A DNA stretch of 64,000 bases from Mycobacterium lentiflavum (lineage in GTDB: Bacteria; Actinomycetota; Actinomycetes; Mycobacteriales; Mycobacteriaceae), in contig NZ_CP092423.2 in assembly GCF_022374895.2 (NCBI RefSeq), positions 2,542,001-2,606,000 of the forward strand, given 5' to 3'. A program made the position numbers and the translations under genes. Below, one piece after another: positions 14,536-23,821 of this stretch; positions within the stretch are counted from its first letter, which is position 1; each line of letters begins with the position of its first letter. Below the pieces are notes generated by a model. The model searched no databases. It was not told where the DNA came from and saw only the letters and a list, made by a program, of their open reading frames with translations.

Positions 14536-17247
14536 GTGCCCGTCGCGACCACAATTCCCAGCCAGGATCAGACCAAGCCGACACTGATGTTGCTGGACGG
14601 CAATTCGCTGGCGTTTCGGGCGTTCTACGCGCTGCCCGCGGAGAACTTCAAGACCCGCGGCGGGCTGACCACCAACGCGGTCTACGGCTTCACCGCCATG
14701 CTGATCAACCTGCTGCGCGACGAGGCCCCGACGCACATCGCGGCGGCGTTCGACGTCTCGCGCCAGACGTTCCGGCTGGAGCGCTACCCGGAGTACAAGG
14801 CCGGCCGGTCGGAAACGCCCGACGAGTTCCGCGGCCAGATCGACATCACCAAGGAAGTGTTGGGCGCCCTGGGCATTACGGTGCTCGCCGAGCCCGGATT
14901 CGAAGCCGACGACCTGATCGCGACGCTGGCCACTCAGGCCGAGAACGAGGGCTACCGGGTCCTGGTGGTCACCGGCGACCGTGACTCCCTGCAGCTGGTC
15001 AGCGACGACGTCACGGTGCTCTACCCACGCAAGGGTGTCAGTGAACTGACCCGCTTCACCCCGGACGCGGTCGTCGAGAAGTATGGGCTGACGCCCGCGC
15101 AGTACCCCGACTTCGCCGCGCTGCGTGGCGATCCCAGCGACAACCTGCCCGGCATCCCCGGTGTGGGGGAGAAGACCGCGTCCAAGTGGATCGTCGAGTA
15201 CGGGTCGCTGCAGGGTCTGGTCGACAACGTCGACTCGGTGCGCGGCAAGGTCGGCGACGCGCTGCGGGCCCACCTGGCCAACGTTATCCGCAACCGCGAG
15301 CTCACCGACCTCGTCAAAGACGTGCCGCTGGCGCAAACCCCGGACACGCTGCGGATGCTGCCGTGGGATCGCGACCAGATCCACCGGCTCTTCGACGACC
15401 TCGAGTTCCGCGTGCTGCGCGATCGGCTGTTCGAAACCCTGGCCTCGGTGGACCCCGAAGTGGACGAGGGATTCGACGTGCGCGGCGGTGCGCTGGAGGC
15501 CGGTCAGCTTGCCGTGTGGCTGGCCGAACACAGCTCCGGCAAGCGATTCGGTCTGGCCGTCGTCGGCACTCACCTGGCCTACGACGCCGACGCCACCGCG
15601 CTGGCCATCGTGTCCGCCGACGGCGAGGGCCGCTACATCGACACCTCGTCGCTGGATCCCGACGACGAGGCGGCGCTGGCGTCCTGGCTCGCCGACCCCG
15701 GGCCGCCCAAGGCGCTGCACGAGGCCAAACTGGCGATGCACGACCTCGCCGGGCGGGGCTGGACGCTGGCCGGCGTCACCTCCGATACCGCGCTGGCGGC
15801 CTACCTGGTGCGGCCCGGACAGCGCAGCTTTGCCCTCGACGATCTTTCGCTGCGCTATCTGCGCCGCGAACTGCGCGCCGAAACCGCAGAGCAGCAACAG
15901 CTTTCGCTTCTCGACGATTCCGACGGGGTGGACGACCAAGCGGTGCAGACGCTGATCCTGCGCGCCGTCGCGGTGCTGGACCTGGCCGACGCACTGGACG
16001 AGGAGCTGGCCCGGATCAACTCCACGTCGCTGCTGGGTGGCATGGAGCTGCCGGTGCAGCGGGTGCTCGCGGACCTCGAGCATGTCGGCATCGCGGTCGA
16101 TCTGCCGAAACTGTCGGAGCTGCAAAGCGATTTCGCGGCCCAGATCCGCGACGCGGCCGAGGCGGCCTACCAGGTGATTGGCAAGCAGATCAACCTGGGC
16201 TCGCCAAAACAGTTGCAGACGGTGCTATTCGACGAGCTGGGGATGCCGAAGACCAAGCGCACCAAGACCGGCTACACCACCGACGCGGATGCCCTGCAGT
16301 CGCTGTTCGACAAGACCGGCCATCCGTTCCTACAGCATCTGCTGGCCCACCGGGACGCCACCCGGCTCAAGGTCACCGTCGACGGGCTGCTGAATTCGGT
16401 GGCCTCCGACGGGCGAATCCACACCACGTTCAACCAGACCATTGCCGCGACGGGCCGGTTGTCGTCGACCGAGCCCAATCTGCAGAACATTCCGATCCGC
16501 ACCGAGGCCGGCCGCCGCATCCGCGACGCGTTCGTGGTCGGCGACGGTTATGCCGAGCTGATGACCGCCGACTACAGCCAGATCGAGATGCGGATCATGG
16601 CGCATCTGTCGCAGGACGCAGGCCTGATCGAGGCGTTCAACACCGGCGAAGACCTGCACTCGTTCGTCGCCTCTCGGGCCTTCGGGGTGCCGATCGAGGA
16701 GGTCACCGCCGAGCTGCGCCGCCGGGTCAAGGCGATGTCCTACGGGCTGGCCTACGGGTTGAGCGCCTACGGATTGGCCGCCCAGCTCAAGATCTCCACC
16801 GAAGAAGCCAAAGAGCAGATGGACCAGTACTTCGCCCGATTCGGCGGCATCCGCGACTACCTGCGTGACGTCGTCGAACAGGCCCGCAAGGACGGCTACA
16901 CCTCCACGGTGTTCGGCCGCCGGCGCTACCTGCCCGAGCTGGACAGCAGCAACCGCAACGTGCGCGAGGCCGCGGAACGGGCGGCGCTCAACGCGCCGAT
17001 TCAGGGCAGCGCGGCCGACATCATCAAGGTGGCGATGATCGAGGTCGACAAGGCGATCAAGGTTGCCGGGCTCAAATCCCGGATGCTGTTGCAGGTACAC
17101 GACGAATTGCTGTTCGAGATCGCGCCCGGCGAGCGCGCACAGGTCGAGGAGCTGGCGCGCGACAAGATGGGCTCCGCCTACCCGTTGGACGTCCCGCTCG
17201 AGGTTTCCGTCGGCTACGGCCGGTCCTGGGACTCGGCAGCACACTAA
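14536..17247 (+). CDS. polA: DNA polymerase I
   Basis: A 903-residue family A polymerase used in Okazaki fragment processing and excision repair. The N-terminal 5'-nuclease domain (about 1-300) retains DGNSLAFRAFYALP, FEADDLIATLA, VVTGDRDSLQLV and GIPGVGEKTA. The middle domain lacks the acidic residues of the 3'-5' exonuclease, as in other mycobacteria, so proofreading is probably absent. The polymerase domain has TGRLSSTEPNLQNIPIR, motif A DYSQIEMR, the O-helix RRVKAMSYGLAYGLS and motif C VHDELLFE. Three GTG codons could start it (14518, 14527, 14536); I took the last because GAGTGAGAG precedes it and the length matches the 904-residue homologue. Confidence 0.96.
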   Translation: MPVATTIPSQDQTKPTLMLLDGNSLAFRAFYALPAENFKTRGGLTTNAVYGFTAMLINLLRDEAPTHIAAAFDVSRQTFRLERYPEYKAGRSETPDEFRGQIDITKEVLGALGITVLAEPGFEADDLIATLATQAENEGYRVLVVTGDRDSLQLVSDDVTVLYPRKGVSELTRFTPDAVVEKYGLTPAQYPDFAALRGDPSDNLPGIPGVGEKTASKWIVEYGSLQGLVDNVDSVRGKVGDALRAHLANVIRNRELTDLVKDVPLAQTPDTLRMLPWDRDQIHRLFDDLEFRVLRDRLFETLASVDPEVDEGFDVRGGALEAGQLAVWLAEHSSGKRFGLAVVGTHLAYDADATALAIVSADGEGRYIDTSSLDPDDEAALASWLADPGPPKALHEAKLAMHDLAGRGWTLAGVTSDTALAAYLVRPGQRSFALDDLSLRYLRRELRAETAEQQQLSLLDDSDGVDDQAVQTLILRAVAVLDLADALDEELARINSTSLLGGMELPVQRVLADLEHVGIAVDLPKLSELQSDFAAQIRDAAEAAYQVIGKQINLGSPKQLQTVLFDELGMPKTKRTKTGYTTDADALQSLFDKTGHPFLQHLLAHRDATRLKVTVDGLLNSVASDGRIHTTFNQTIAATGRLSSTEPNLQNIPIRTEAGRRIRDAFVVGDGYAELMTADYSQIEMRIMAHLSQDAGLIEAFNTGEDLHSFVASRAFGVPIEEVTAELRRRVKAMSYGLAYGLSAYGLAAQLKISTEEAKEQMDQYFARFGGIRDYLRDVVEQARKDGYTSTVFGRRRYLPELDSSNRNVREAAERAALNAPIQGSAADIIKVAMIEVDKAIKVAGLKSRMLLQVHDELLFEIAPGERAQVEELARDKMGSAYPLDVPLEVSVGYGRSWDSAAH

Positions 17248-17274
17248 GCCGCGGATTAGCCGAAAAGGAGTGGC

Positions 17275-17721
17275 ATGAACGCCGCCTGGATCATCCCGTT
17301 CATCATCCTGGGCGGAGCGCTTCAGACTTGCGGAGCCGCCATGAATGGCCAGCTTTACAAGCATCTGATCAACCCGTGGCTCGCGTCCGCGATCTCGTTC
17401 GCGGTCATCACCGTTTTCTTCGTCGCCGCGTTCCTGTTGATGCCGAAACCGCTGCCCACCGCTCGCGACGTCGCGTCCATGCCGTGGTGGGCCGTGATCG
17501 GTGGTCTGGTCGGAGCGGTCCAGGTCTACGCCGGCCTCACACTGGTCAACCGGGTCGGAGCCGGCACCTTCATGGCTTTCACCGTCACCTCAGCGCTCGT
17601 CATGTCGTTGCTTCTCGACCACTTTGGCTGGTTGCGGCTGGATCCTCACCCGATCACGCTGCTGCGGGCCCTGGGCGGCGTGCTCCTGGTGGGTGGAGTG
17701 TTGCTGATCGCCAAGTTCTGA
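17275..17721 (+). CDS. Small YdcZ/DUF606-type drug/metabolite-family membrane protein
   Basis: A 148-residue protein with five hydrophobic helices and the internal GAALQ/NGQLYK and GLTLVNRVGAGTF motifs of DUF606 (YdcZ) proteins, which belong to the drug/metabolite transporter superfamily and usually act as pairs. Only one copy is present here, so it may form a homodimer. The ATG has AAAAGGAG six bases upstream. It follows polA by 27 bases on the same strand, so both may share a transcript. It is not in the M. tuberculosis order at this place. The substrate is unknown. Confidence 0.8.
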   Translation: MNAAWIIPFIILGGALQTCGAAMNGQLYKHLINPWLASAISFAVITVFFVAAFLLMPKPLPTARDVASMPWWAVIGGLVGAVQVYAGLTLVNRVGAGTFMAFTVTSALVMSLLLDHFGWLRLDPHPITLLRALGGVLLVGGVLLIAKF

Positions 17722-17755
17722 CCGGGGAATTGGCGCACGGGTCGTCCCAGCCGCA

Positions 17756-17775
17756 GGCCCGGCCGTTTTCGGGCC
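17756..17775 (+). terminator. Weak hairpin after the DUF606 gene
   Basis: GGCCCG and CGGGCC arms enclose GCCGTTTT, 35 bases after the stop. The stem is short and no U-tract follows, so termination here is only possible. It lies in the 236-base leader region of rpsA. Confidence 0.3.
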
Positions 17776-17957
17776 GGCATGATGACAACAATCGACTTCA
17801 AATTCCGGGTTGCGCGAGGGTGCCGCGGTCGAATATTGGGCGTGGCGAACGTGGCGCGCCGGGCGAGTTTGTCCAGCGTGTGCCCTGTCGAGTAGCCTTA
17901 TCAGTTAAATCCCAGTTTTATCCCTACGACCCAACCTGTCCGGAGCACCCCAACAAT

Positions 17958-19403
17958 ATGCCGAGTCCCGCCGTCACCTCGCCGCAAGTAGCCGTCAACG
18001 ACATTGGCTCGAGCGAGGACTTTCTCGCCGCAATAGACAAAACGATCAAGTACTTCAACGATGGCGACATCGTCGAAGGCACGATCGTCAAAGTGGACCG
18101 GGACGAGGTGCTCCTCGATATCGGCTACAAGACCGAAGGGGTCATCCCCGCCCGCGAACTCTCCATCAAGCACGATGTCGACCCCAACGAGGTCGTTACC
18201 GTCGGCGATGAGGTCGAGGCCCTTGTTCTCACCAAGGAGGACAAAGAAGGCCGTCTGATCCTGTCCAAGAAGCGCGCGCAGTACGAGCGCGCCTGGGGCA
18301 CCATCGAAGCGCTCAAGGAGAAGGACGAGGCCGTCAAGGGCACCGTCATCGAGGTCGTCAAGGGCGGCCTGATCCTCGACATCGGGCTGCGTGGCTTCCT
18401 GCCCGCCTCGCTGGTCGAGATGCGCCGGGTGCGCGATCTGCAGCCTTACATCGGCAAGGAGATCGAAGCCAAGATCATCGAGCTGGACAAGAACCGCAAC
18501 AACGTGGTGCTGTCGCGGCGCGCCTGGCTGGAGCAGACCCAGTCCGAGGTGCGCAGCGAGTTCCTCAACCAGCTGCAGAAGGGCACCATCCGTAAGGGTG
18601 TGGTCTCCTCGATCGTCAACTTCGGCGCGTTCGTCGATCTCGGCGGTGTCGACGGTCTGGTGCACGTTTCCGAATTGTCTTGGAAGCACATCGATCACCC
18701 GTCCGAGGTGGTCCAGGTTGGCGACGAGGTCACCGTCGAGGTGCTTGATGTCGACATGGACCGCGAGCGGGTTTCGTTGTCGCTCAAGGCGACTCAGGAA
18801 GACCCGTGGCGCCACTTCGCCCGCACCCACGCCATCGGTCAGATCGTTCCCGGCAAGGTCACCAAGCTGGTGCCGTTCGGTGCGTTCGTGCGGGTCGAGG
18901 AGGGCATCGAAGGTCTGGTGCACATCTCGGAGCTGGCCGAGCGCCACGTCGAGGTGCCCGACCAGGTGGTGGCCGTCGGCGACGACGCGATGGTCAAGGT
19001 CATCGACATCGACCTGGAGCGTCGCCGAATCTCGTTGTCGCTCAAGCAGGCCAACGAGGACTACACCGACGAGTTCGACCCCGCCAAGTACGGCATGGCC
19101 GACAGCTACGACGAGCAGGGCAACTACATCTTCCCCGAGGGCTTCGACTCCGAAACCAACGAGTGGATGGAAGGCTTCGACACTCAGCGCAACGAGTGGG
19201 AGGCCCGCTACGCCGAGGCCGAGCGCCGGCACAAGATGCACACCGCGCAGATGGAGAAGTTCGCCGCCGCCGAAGCCGCCGGGCACGCCGACAGCGATCA
19301 CACGCCGGGCAACGGGGCGTCCTCGCCGAAGGAGGCGGGCGGCTCGCTCGCCAGCGACGCTCAGCTGGCCGCGCTGCGCGAAAAGCTCGCCGGGAACGCC
19401 TAA
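17958..19403 (+). CDS. rpsA: 30S ribosomal protein S1
   Basis: A 481-residue S1 with four S1/OB repeats (about residues 35-105, 120-190, 205-275 and 290-365; e.g. DGDIVEGTIVKVDRDEVLLDIGYKTEG and the GAFVDLGGVDGLVHVSELSW type repeats) and an acidic, Ala-rich C-terminal tail ending SLASDAQLAALREKLAGNA. It binds mRNA on the 30S subunit and is also associated with trans-translation. The ATG before PSPAVTSPQVAVNDIGS matches the tuberculosis start; the open frame further upstream is unrelated. coaE follows after 12 bases, as in other mycobacteria. Confidence 0.98.
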   Translation: MPSPAVTSPQVAVNDIGSSEDFLAAIDKTIKYFNDGDIVEGTIVKVDRDEVLLDIGYKTEGVIPARELSIKHDVDPNEVVTVGDEVEALVLTKEDKEGRLILSKKRAQYERAWGTIEALKEKDEAVKGTVIEVVKGGLILDIGLRGFLPASLVEMRRVRDLQPYIGKEIEAKIIELDKNRNNVVLSRRAWLEQTQSEVRSEFLNQLQKGTIRKGVVSSIVNFGAFVDLGGVDGLVHVSELSWKHIDHPSEVVQVGDEVTVEVLDVDMDRERVSLSLKATQEDPWRHFARTHAIGQIVPGKVTKLVPFGAFVRVEEGIEGLVHISELAERHVEVPDQVVAVGDDAMVKVIDIDLERRRISLSLKQANEDYTDEFDPAKYGMADSYDEQGNYIFPEGFDSETNEWMEGFDTQRNEWEARYAEAERRHKMHTAQMEKFAAAEAAGHADSDHTPGNGASSPKEAGGSLASDAQLAALREKLAGNA

Positions 19404-19415
19404 CCTTCGCCTCGG

Positions 19416-20630
19416 ATGCTGCGCATCGGGTTGACCGGTGGCATCGGCGCCGGGAAATCGGCGCTGTCCGCCACCTTCGCGGAATGCGGTGGGATCATCG
19501 TCGACGGCGACGTTATCTCCCGGGAGGTCGTCCAGCCGGGCACCCCGGGGTTGGCGTCGCTCGTCGAGGCGTTCGGTGAGGACATCCTGCAGCCGGACGG
19601 ATCACTGGATCGTCCGGCCTTGGCCGCCAAGGCTTTTGCCGACGACGAGGCCCGCCAGAAGCTGAACTCGATCGTTCACCCGTTGGTGGGCAAGCGGCGC
19701 GAGGAGATCATCGCGTCGGTCCCGGAGGACTCGGTCGTCGTCGAGGACATTCCGCTGCTGGTGGAGTCCGGTATGGCGCCGCTGTTTCCGTTGGTGATCA
19801 TCGTGCACGCTGATGTGGAACTCCGGGTGCGCCGGCTGGTCGAGCAGCGCGGCATGACCGAGGACGATGCCCGCGCCCGGATCGCGGCCCAGGCCAACGA
19901 CGAGCAGCGTGAGGCCGTCGCCGATATCTGGCTGGATAACTCGGGCAGTCAAGAGGATTTGGTCAAGCGGGCCCGCGAGTTGTGGAACGACCGGATTGTG
20001 CCGTTCGCGCACAATCTGGCCGAGCGGCGGTTCGTCCGCGCACCGGCGCGCGTGGTGCCGGCCGATCCGACCTGGCCGGACCAGGCGCGGCGCATTGTCA
20101 ACCGGCTGTCGGTGTCGTGCGGGCATAAAGCGTTGCGCGTCGACCACATTGGGTCCACCGCGGTACCGGAGTTCGACGCCAAGGATGTCATCGACATCCA
20201 GATCACCGTCGAATCACTGACGGTGGCAGATGAACTCGCCGACGCCTTGCTGTCGGCTGGTTACCCGCGCATCGAGCATATCGAGCGGGACGATGTCAAG
20301 GCCGATGCCCGCAGCACGGTCAGCGATTACGATCACAGCGACGATCCGACTCTGTGGCGCAAGCGAATTCATGCCTCGGCCGATCCTGGCCGCCCCACCA
20401 ATGTCCACATCAGGGTGACTGGCTGGCCCAATCAGCAGTTCGCCTTGTTGTTCGTCGACTGGCTGGCCGCCAACCCCGCGGAGCGGGTCAATTACCTGGC
20501 CGTCAAACACGAGGCCGAAAAACCCGCCGACGGCGACACCGCGATCTACGTCGAGGCCAAGGAGCCATGGTTCGCCGACGCCTACCGCCGGGCCTGGGAG
20601 TGGGCGGATTTCACCGGCTGGCGGCCTTAG
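19416..20630 (+). CDS. coaE: Dephospho-CoA kinase fused to a GrpB/UPF0157 domain
   Basis: A 404-residue two-domain enzyme. Residues 1-200 are dephospho-CoA kinase, the last step of CoA synthesis, with P-loop GGIGAGKSALS, DGDVISREVV and the lid region RVRRLVEQRGMTEDDARAR. Residues ~215-404 form a GrpB/UPF0157 domain (VDHIGSTAVPEFDAKDVIDIQI), a nucleotidyltransferase-like fold. The fusion is normal for mycobacteria, where the C-terminal part has been reported to help folding of the kinase. It follows rpsA by 12 bases and is probably co-transcribed. Confidence 0.96.
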   Translation: MLRIGLTGGIGAGKSALSATFAECGGIIVDGDVISREVVQPGTPGLASLVEAFGEDILQPDGSLDRPALAAKAFADDEARQKLNSIVHPLVGKRREEIIASVPEDSVVVEDIPLLVESGMAPLFPLVIIVHADVELRVRRLVEQRGMTEDDARARIAAQANDEQREAVADIWLDNSGSQEDLVKRARELWNDRIVPFAHNLAERRFVRAPARVVPADPTWPDQARRIVNRLSVSCGHKALRVDHIGSTAVPEFDAKDVIDIQITVESLTVADELADALLSAGYPRIEHIERDDVKADARSTVSDYDHSDDPTLWRKRIHASADPGRPTNVHIRVTGWPNQQFALLFVDWLAANPAERVNYLAVKHEAEKPADGDTAIYVEAKEPWFADAYRRAWEWADFTGWRP

Positions 20631-20646
20631 CTGCTACGTCGGCTTC

Positions 20647-21054
20647 CTAGGTAGGCAAGGGCGCTCCACATTGCAGCGCACCGTTATTGGGGTCGGAATT
20701 GCCCGGCGTCGGCCGGACCATTTGGTCGGCCTGCACGAAAACGTTGTCGTCGACGTCGATCTCGCAGTGCACGTTCGCGGCGTAGGGGAAGCGCAGCACG
20801 ATCCGCAGGCCGGCCAGGGCCGGGTCGGGCAACACGGTGTTGGCCTCGAACGCGTTGCCGGGCATCGACGGAAGGTTCGTGGTGTTGGTCTGGCCGCCGT
20901 TGGTGATGAAGGTGGCCTGACTGCCGGTCGTCAGGGCGTCGATCCTGGCCCGGTAGGTGATGTTGTGCAGGTCCGCATGGGCCGTCGCGGGAATCAGCTG
21001 CGCGCCGATGACGATCGCGACCACCGGCATAGACCAGTGCTTACGAGGGGTCAT
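20647..21054 (-). CDS. Small secreted protein of unknown function
   Basis: A 135-residue protein with a Sec signal peptide (basic MTPRKHW, hydrophobic PVVAIVIGAQL, cleavage after ATAHA, near residue 27). The mature part starts DLHNITYRARID, is rich in Asn, Thr and Pro, and has two Cys (in VHCEID and LQCGAP) that could form one disulfide in the cell wall. I recall similar small secreted proteins in other mycobacteria but no function. It is convergent with coaE and follows the Fpg-like gene by 24 bases on the same strand. Confidence 0.75.
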   Translation of the reverse strand: MTPRKHWSMPVVAIVIGAQLIPATAHADLHNITYRARIDALTTGSQATFITNGGQTNTTNLPSMPGNAFEANTVLPDPALAGLRIVLRFPYAANVHCEIDVDDNVFVQADQMVRPTPGNSDPNNGALQCGAPLPT

Positions 21055-21078
21055 AGCAGCAGAGATTACGCCCAGCCG

Positions 21079-21855
21079 CTAACGCTGGCAGTTCGGGCAC
21101 CACAACGACATCCGGCCGCCCACCCGGCGATGGCACAGGCGCGTCCGGCAGCGCGGGCAACCCGGATCCGGTTCGTCACGCACCCGCGTCAGCCATCGGG
21201 GGAGTCCGGGCACCCGGCCGTGCCGGACCGCGGTGTGCAGCACCTGGGTCATCGCGGTGTGCAGGTGCTTCACCTCGTCAACCGCCAAGTCGGCGACCGG
21301 GCGGGTGGGTCGCAACCTGGCGCGCCAGCAGATTTCGTCGGTCAGCAGATTGCCGAGGCCGGCAATTACCGATTGGTCCATCAGCGTCGGCTTCAATTGA
21401 CCGTGCCGGCCGCCGAGCACGTCGCGAAAGACCGGCAGGCTCATGTCCAGCGCGTCGGGTCCCTGTCGCCCGAGTACGTCCGCGAGGTCGTCGTCGCCAT
21501 CGGCCAGCCACACCCCGCGCAGTTTGCGCAGGTCGGCGTAGCGCAGTTCGCCTTTGTCCAGCGAGACCACCAGCCGCTCGTACTTCTCCCGCTCGGTGTC
21601 GGCGTCGGCGAAGTACGGGTGCCCGGTCATGCCGCTGTGGATCAGCAGCGTCGGACCGTCGGTGGGCAGGATCAGCCACTTGCCATGGCGGCGCGGGGTG
21701 CGGAAGCGGTGCCCGTCGAGGCGCCGGCCCAGTGCGGTGGCGGACGTGTTGCGCAGGATGCCGGGGTCGCGGACCTGCACGTGCTGAATACGGCGGCGGG
21801 GCAAGGTGTTTGACAACGCCCGCCGGAAGCCCTCAACGTCGGGTAGTTCAGGCAC
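21079..21855 (-). CDS. Fpg/Nei-family DNA glycosylase/AP lyase
   Basis: A 258-residue base-excision repair enzyme removing oxidised bases. It begins MPELPDVEGFRR, giving the catalytic Pro2 and Glu3 after Met removal, has the helix-two-turn-helix (QSVIAGLGNLLTDEICWRA, about 165-185) and a C-terminal zinc finger CPRCRTRL...WCPNCQR. Whether it prefers purines (Fpg) or pyrimidines (Nei) cannot be read from these motifs. Its start overlaps the end of the LigD-type polymerase gene by eight bases, so the three repair genes 23344-21079 form one operon. Confidence 0.9.
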   Translation of the reverse strand: MPELPDVEGFRRALSNTLPRRRIQHVQVRDPGILRNTSATALGRRLDGHRFRTPRRHGKWLILPTDGPTLLIHSGMTGHPYFADADTEREKYERLVVSLDKGELRYADLRKLRGVWLADGDDDLADVLGRQGPDALDMSLPVFRDVLGGRHGQLKPTLMDQSVIAGLGNLLTDEICWRARLRPTRPVADLAVDEVKHLHTAMTQVLHTAVRHGRVPGLPRWLTRVRDEPDPGCPRCRTRLCHRRVGGRMSLWCPNCQR

Positions 21856-22735
21856 GCAGCTTCGCCAATCGCTTTTGCGGTCCAGTCAGTGAGCGGGCGT
21901 GTCGGTACATTTCTGCCCACGGATCGCCTTGGCCCGCCAGCCGTTTGGGAAGGTCGCGGATGGTGAACCGGTCCGCTCGCAGGCCGCGAGTGTCCAGTTC
22001 GTCCCACTCCAGCGGAGTTGCCACCGGGGCGGCAGTGCGAGCTCGGACCGAGTACGGTGCAACAGCAGTCTGCGCGTACGCATTTCGCATGATGTCGAGG
22101 TACACTCGGCCGCCGCGCTTGTCCTTGCGGGCTTCCACGGTGCGGTGTGCGTCGTCGTCGGCCACGACGACTTCGGCGACGTTGCGGGCGAATTGCCGGG
22201 CGGTATCGAAGTCGGCTTCGGGGCGCAGCGGCACCACAACGTGCAGCCCGCGCGATCCGGTGGTCTGCAGGTAGCGTGCCAGCCCCAGCTCGTCCAGCAC
22301 GTCGGCCATCGCGCGGGCGGTTGCGCGGACCACCGCGAAGTCGGTATCCGACGGGTCGAGGTCGAAGACCAATCGGTCCGGATTGTGCAGCCGATCCTTG
22401 CGCGACTGCCAGATATGCAGGGTGATGCAACTCTGGTTCGCGAGCCAGCGCAGGGCTTCCGGCCGGTCGACGAGCGGATGCACCACGGTGCCACCTTCCT
22501 TGGCGACTTCGACGCAGCTCATCCAGTCCGGCAGGGTTTCAGCGAAATCCTGTTGCACAAAGCCTTTTTCACCAATCCCGCGGGGGAACCTCTGCACGGT
22601 TAAGGGGCGCCCCTTGAGGTGCGGGAGCATGGTGTCGGCCACTTCACCGTAGTAGTCGGCCAGTTCCCGCTTGGTGGTCCCGCACTGCGGGAACAAGACA
22701 CGATCCGGATGGGTGATCTCGACTTCACGCGGCAT
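21848..22735 (-). CDS. Stand-alone LigD-type polymerase (PrimPol/AEP) domain
   Basis: A 295-residue archaeo-eukaryotic primase-type polymerase like the POL domain of LigD and the free PolD1/PolD2 proteins of mycobacteria. It shows the N-terminal THPDRVLFP motif, KGRPLTVQRFPRGI, the catalytic Asp pair in VFDLDPSD (near residue 125) and the His-containing TGSRGLHVVVPL. It can add ribonucleotides at DNA ends or fill gaps in end joining and excision repair. No ligase domain follows; a phosphoesterase gene precedes it by 30 bases and an Fpg/Nei gene overlaps its end, pointing to a repair operon. Confidence 0.92.
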   Translation of the reverse strand: MPREVEITHPDRVLFPQCGTTKRELADYYGEVADTMLPHLKGRPLTVQRFPRGIGEKGFVQQDFAETLPDWMSCVEVAKEGGTVVHPLVDRPEALRWLANQSCITLHIWQSRKDRLHNPDRLVFDLDPSDTDFAVVRATARAMADVLDELGLARYLQTTGSRGLHVVVPLRPEADFDTARQFARNVAEVVVADDDAHRTVEARKDKRGGRVYLDIMRNAYAQTAVAPYSVRARTAAPVATPLEWDELDTRGLRADRFTIRDLPKRLAGQGDPWAEMYRHARSLTGPQKRLAKLRA

Positions 22736-22765
22736 CAGCGTGTCTCCCGCACCCGGCGAGATCGG

Positions 22766-23344
22766 TCATGACGATGCATCCAGGTCGTCCAACGTACGGC
22801 CGGACAACACCGAGTTGGGTTGACTTTTAACAGGTTTGCGCCGCGCGTCGGCGTCCTCGTCCTTGCGTTTGAGCAGCAGCCAGGTCTCGTCCTTGCCGCC
22901 GCGAATTCTGGTGAGCGCCCATCCGCCCTGCAGCTTCTCGCCCTGCAAACGGAATGACAGATGGCCGCGGCGCAGACCTTCGACCATCGCGCGCTCCGTC
23001 GCATTGGCGTAGGTGCCGCGGTCCCAGACGATGACCGGACCGGCGCCGTACTCACCCTCGGGGATGACGCCCTCGAAATCCGCGTAGTCCAGCGGATGAT
23101 CCTCGGTGCGGCGCGCCATCCGCCGGTCCTTGGGATTCGTCGACGGTCCTCTCGGTATCGCCCACGACACCAGCACGCCGTCGATTTCCAACCGAAGGTC
23201 GTAGTGGTCGCTGCGGGCGGCATGGTGCTGGATCACGAAGGACGGCTCGGTCGTGCCGGCCCGGCGGCGACGTCCCAGCCGCCGCCCGCGCGGTTCGGGG
23301 CTGCGGCGGAAGCGCCGTTTACGCCGGTACTCACTCAAGGGCAT
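22766..23344 (-). CDS. Stand-alone LigD-type 3'-phosphoesterase domain
   Basis: A 192-residue protein corresponding to the PE domain of LigD, which removes 3'-phosphates and terminal 3'-ribonucleotides to make clean ends. The core FVIQHHAARSDHYDLRLE carries the metal-binding and catalytic His/Asp set, followed by WAIPRGPS, EDHPLDYADFEGVIPEGEYGAG and VWDRGTY. A basic N-terminal extension (RRKRRFRRSPEPRGRRLGRRRR) may bind DNA. It is the first gene of the minus-strand set PE, POL, Fpg/Nei; polymerase and PE are fused in LigD but separate here, and no Ku gene is adjacent. Confidence 0.92.
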   Translation of the reverse strand: MPLSEYRRKRRFRRSPEPRGRRLGRRRRAGTTEPSFVIQHHAARSDHYDLRLEIDGVLVSWAIPRGPSTNPKDRRMARRTEDHPLDYADFEGVIPEGEYGAGPVIVWDRGTYANATERAMVEGLRRGHLSFRLQGEKLQGGWALTRIRGGKDETWLLLKRKDEDADARRKPVKSQPNSVLSGRTLDDLDASS

Positions 23345-23380
23345 ACCGCAGAGTTACCCGGGCGCCCGCTCCGAAAACTG

Positions 23381-23821
23381 CTATCGCTGCCGCCAGGTGA
23401 GTTCGATGCCGTCGCCGCGCAGCCAGCGGTCCAGGTCATAGCCGTTGCGGGCCAGCCCCTCGACGGCGTGCACGGCACGACGCACCGCCTGCTCGGCAGC
23501 CTCGGGTGTCAGCAGCCCCTGCCGCACCGCGTCGAATAGCTCGTCGACGTCGGCCAGCCCGGCGCCCGAGCCGGTGCGCACCTCGATATCGAGGTAGTGG
23601 TCCTCGGAGCGCCAGACATCCGGGCCGGCGATGTATTCGCCCACATCGAGGTAGAAGTCGTGGTCGCGCTCGTGACCCGGGTTGAAGTGGAACACGGTGG
23701 CGCGCAACCCCAGCGACGGCAGCAGCCACGATTCCAGGTAGCGGAACTGGGCGCGGCCCGGAGTCGGCCGAGCGACATAGAGCCCCCACGGATGCACCGC
23801 ATACTCGTCGACCGCCCGCAC
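23381..23821 (-). CDS. DUF402-family protein, start uncertain
   Basis: A 146-residue DUF402 protein (from the GTG) with the family pattern WLLPSLGLRATVFHFNPGHERDHDFYLDVGEY and DHYLDIEVRTG. Members such as FomD are metal-dependent nucleotide or phosphodiester hydrolases, and the several Asp/Tyr residues here fit, but the substrate is unknown. Upstream of the GTG the frame stays open for about 24 codons and reads HPPKHETFDLRARTNTDPKG, which looks like conserved protein, yet it has no ATG, GTG or TTG. Translation may begin at an ATC codon near 23890, or the upstream part is untranslated. It sits between the repair operon and the FHA-ABC gene, same strand. Confidence 0.75.
   Translation of the reverse strand: MRAVDEYAVHPWGLYVARPTPGRAQFRYLESWLLPSLGLRATVFHFNPGHERDHDFYLDVGEYIAGPDVWRSEDHYLDIEVRTGSGAGLADVDELFDAVRQGLLTPEAAEQAVRRAVHAVEGLARNGYDLDRWLRGDGIELTWRQR

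Noticed and set aside
14509..16125. 538-codon minus-strand frame
   Set aside because: Antisense to polA, whose motifs are complete.
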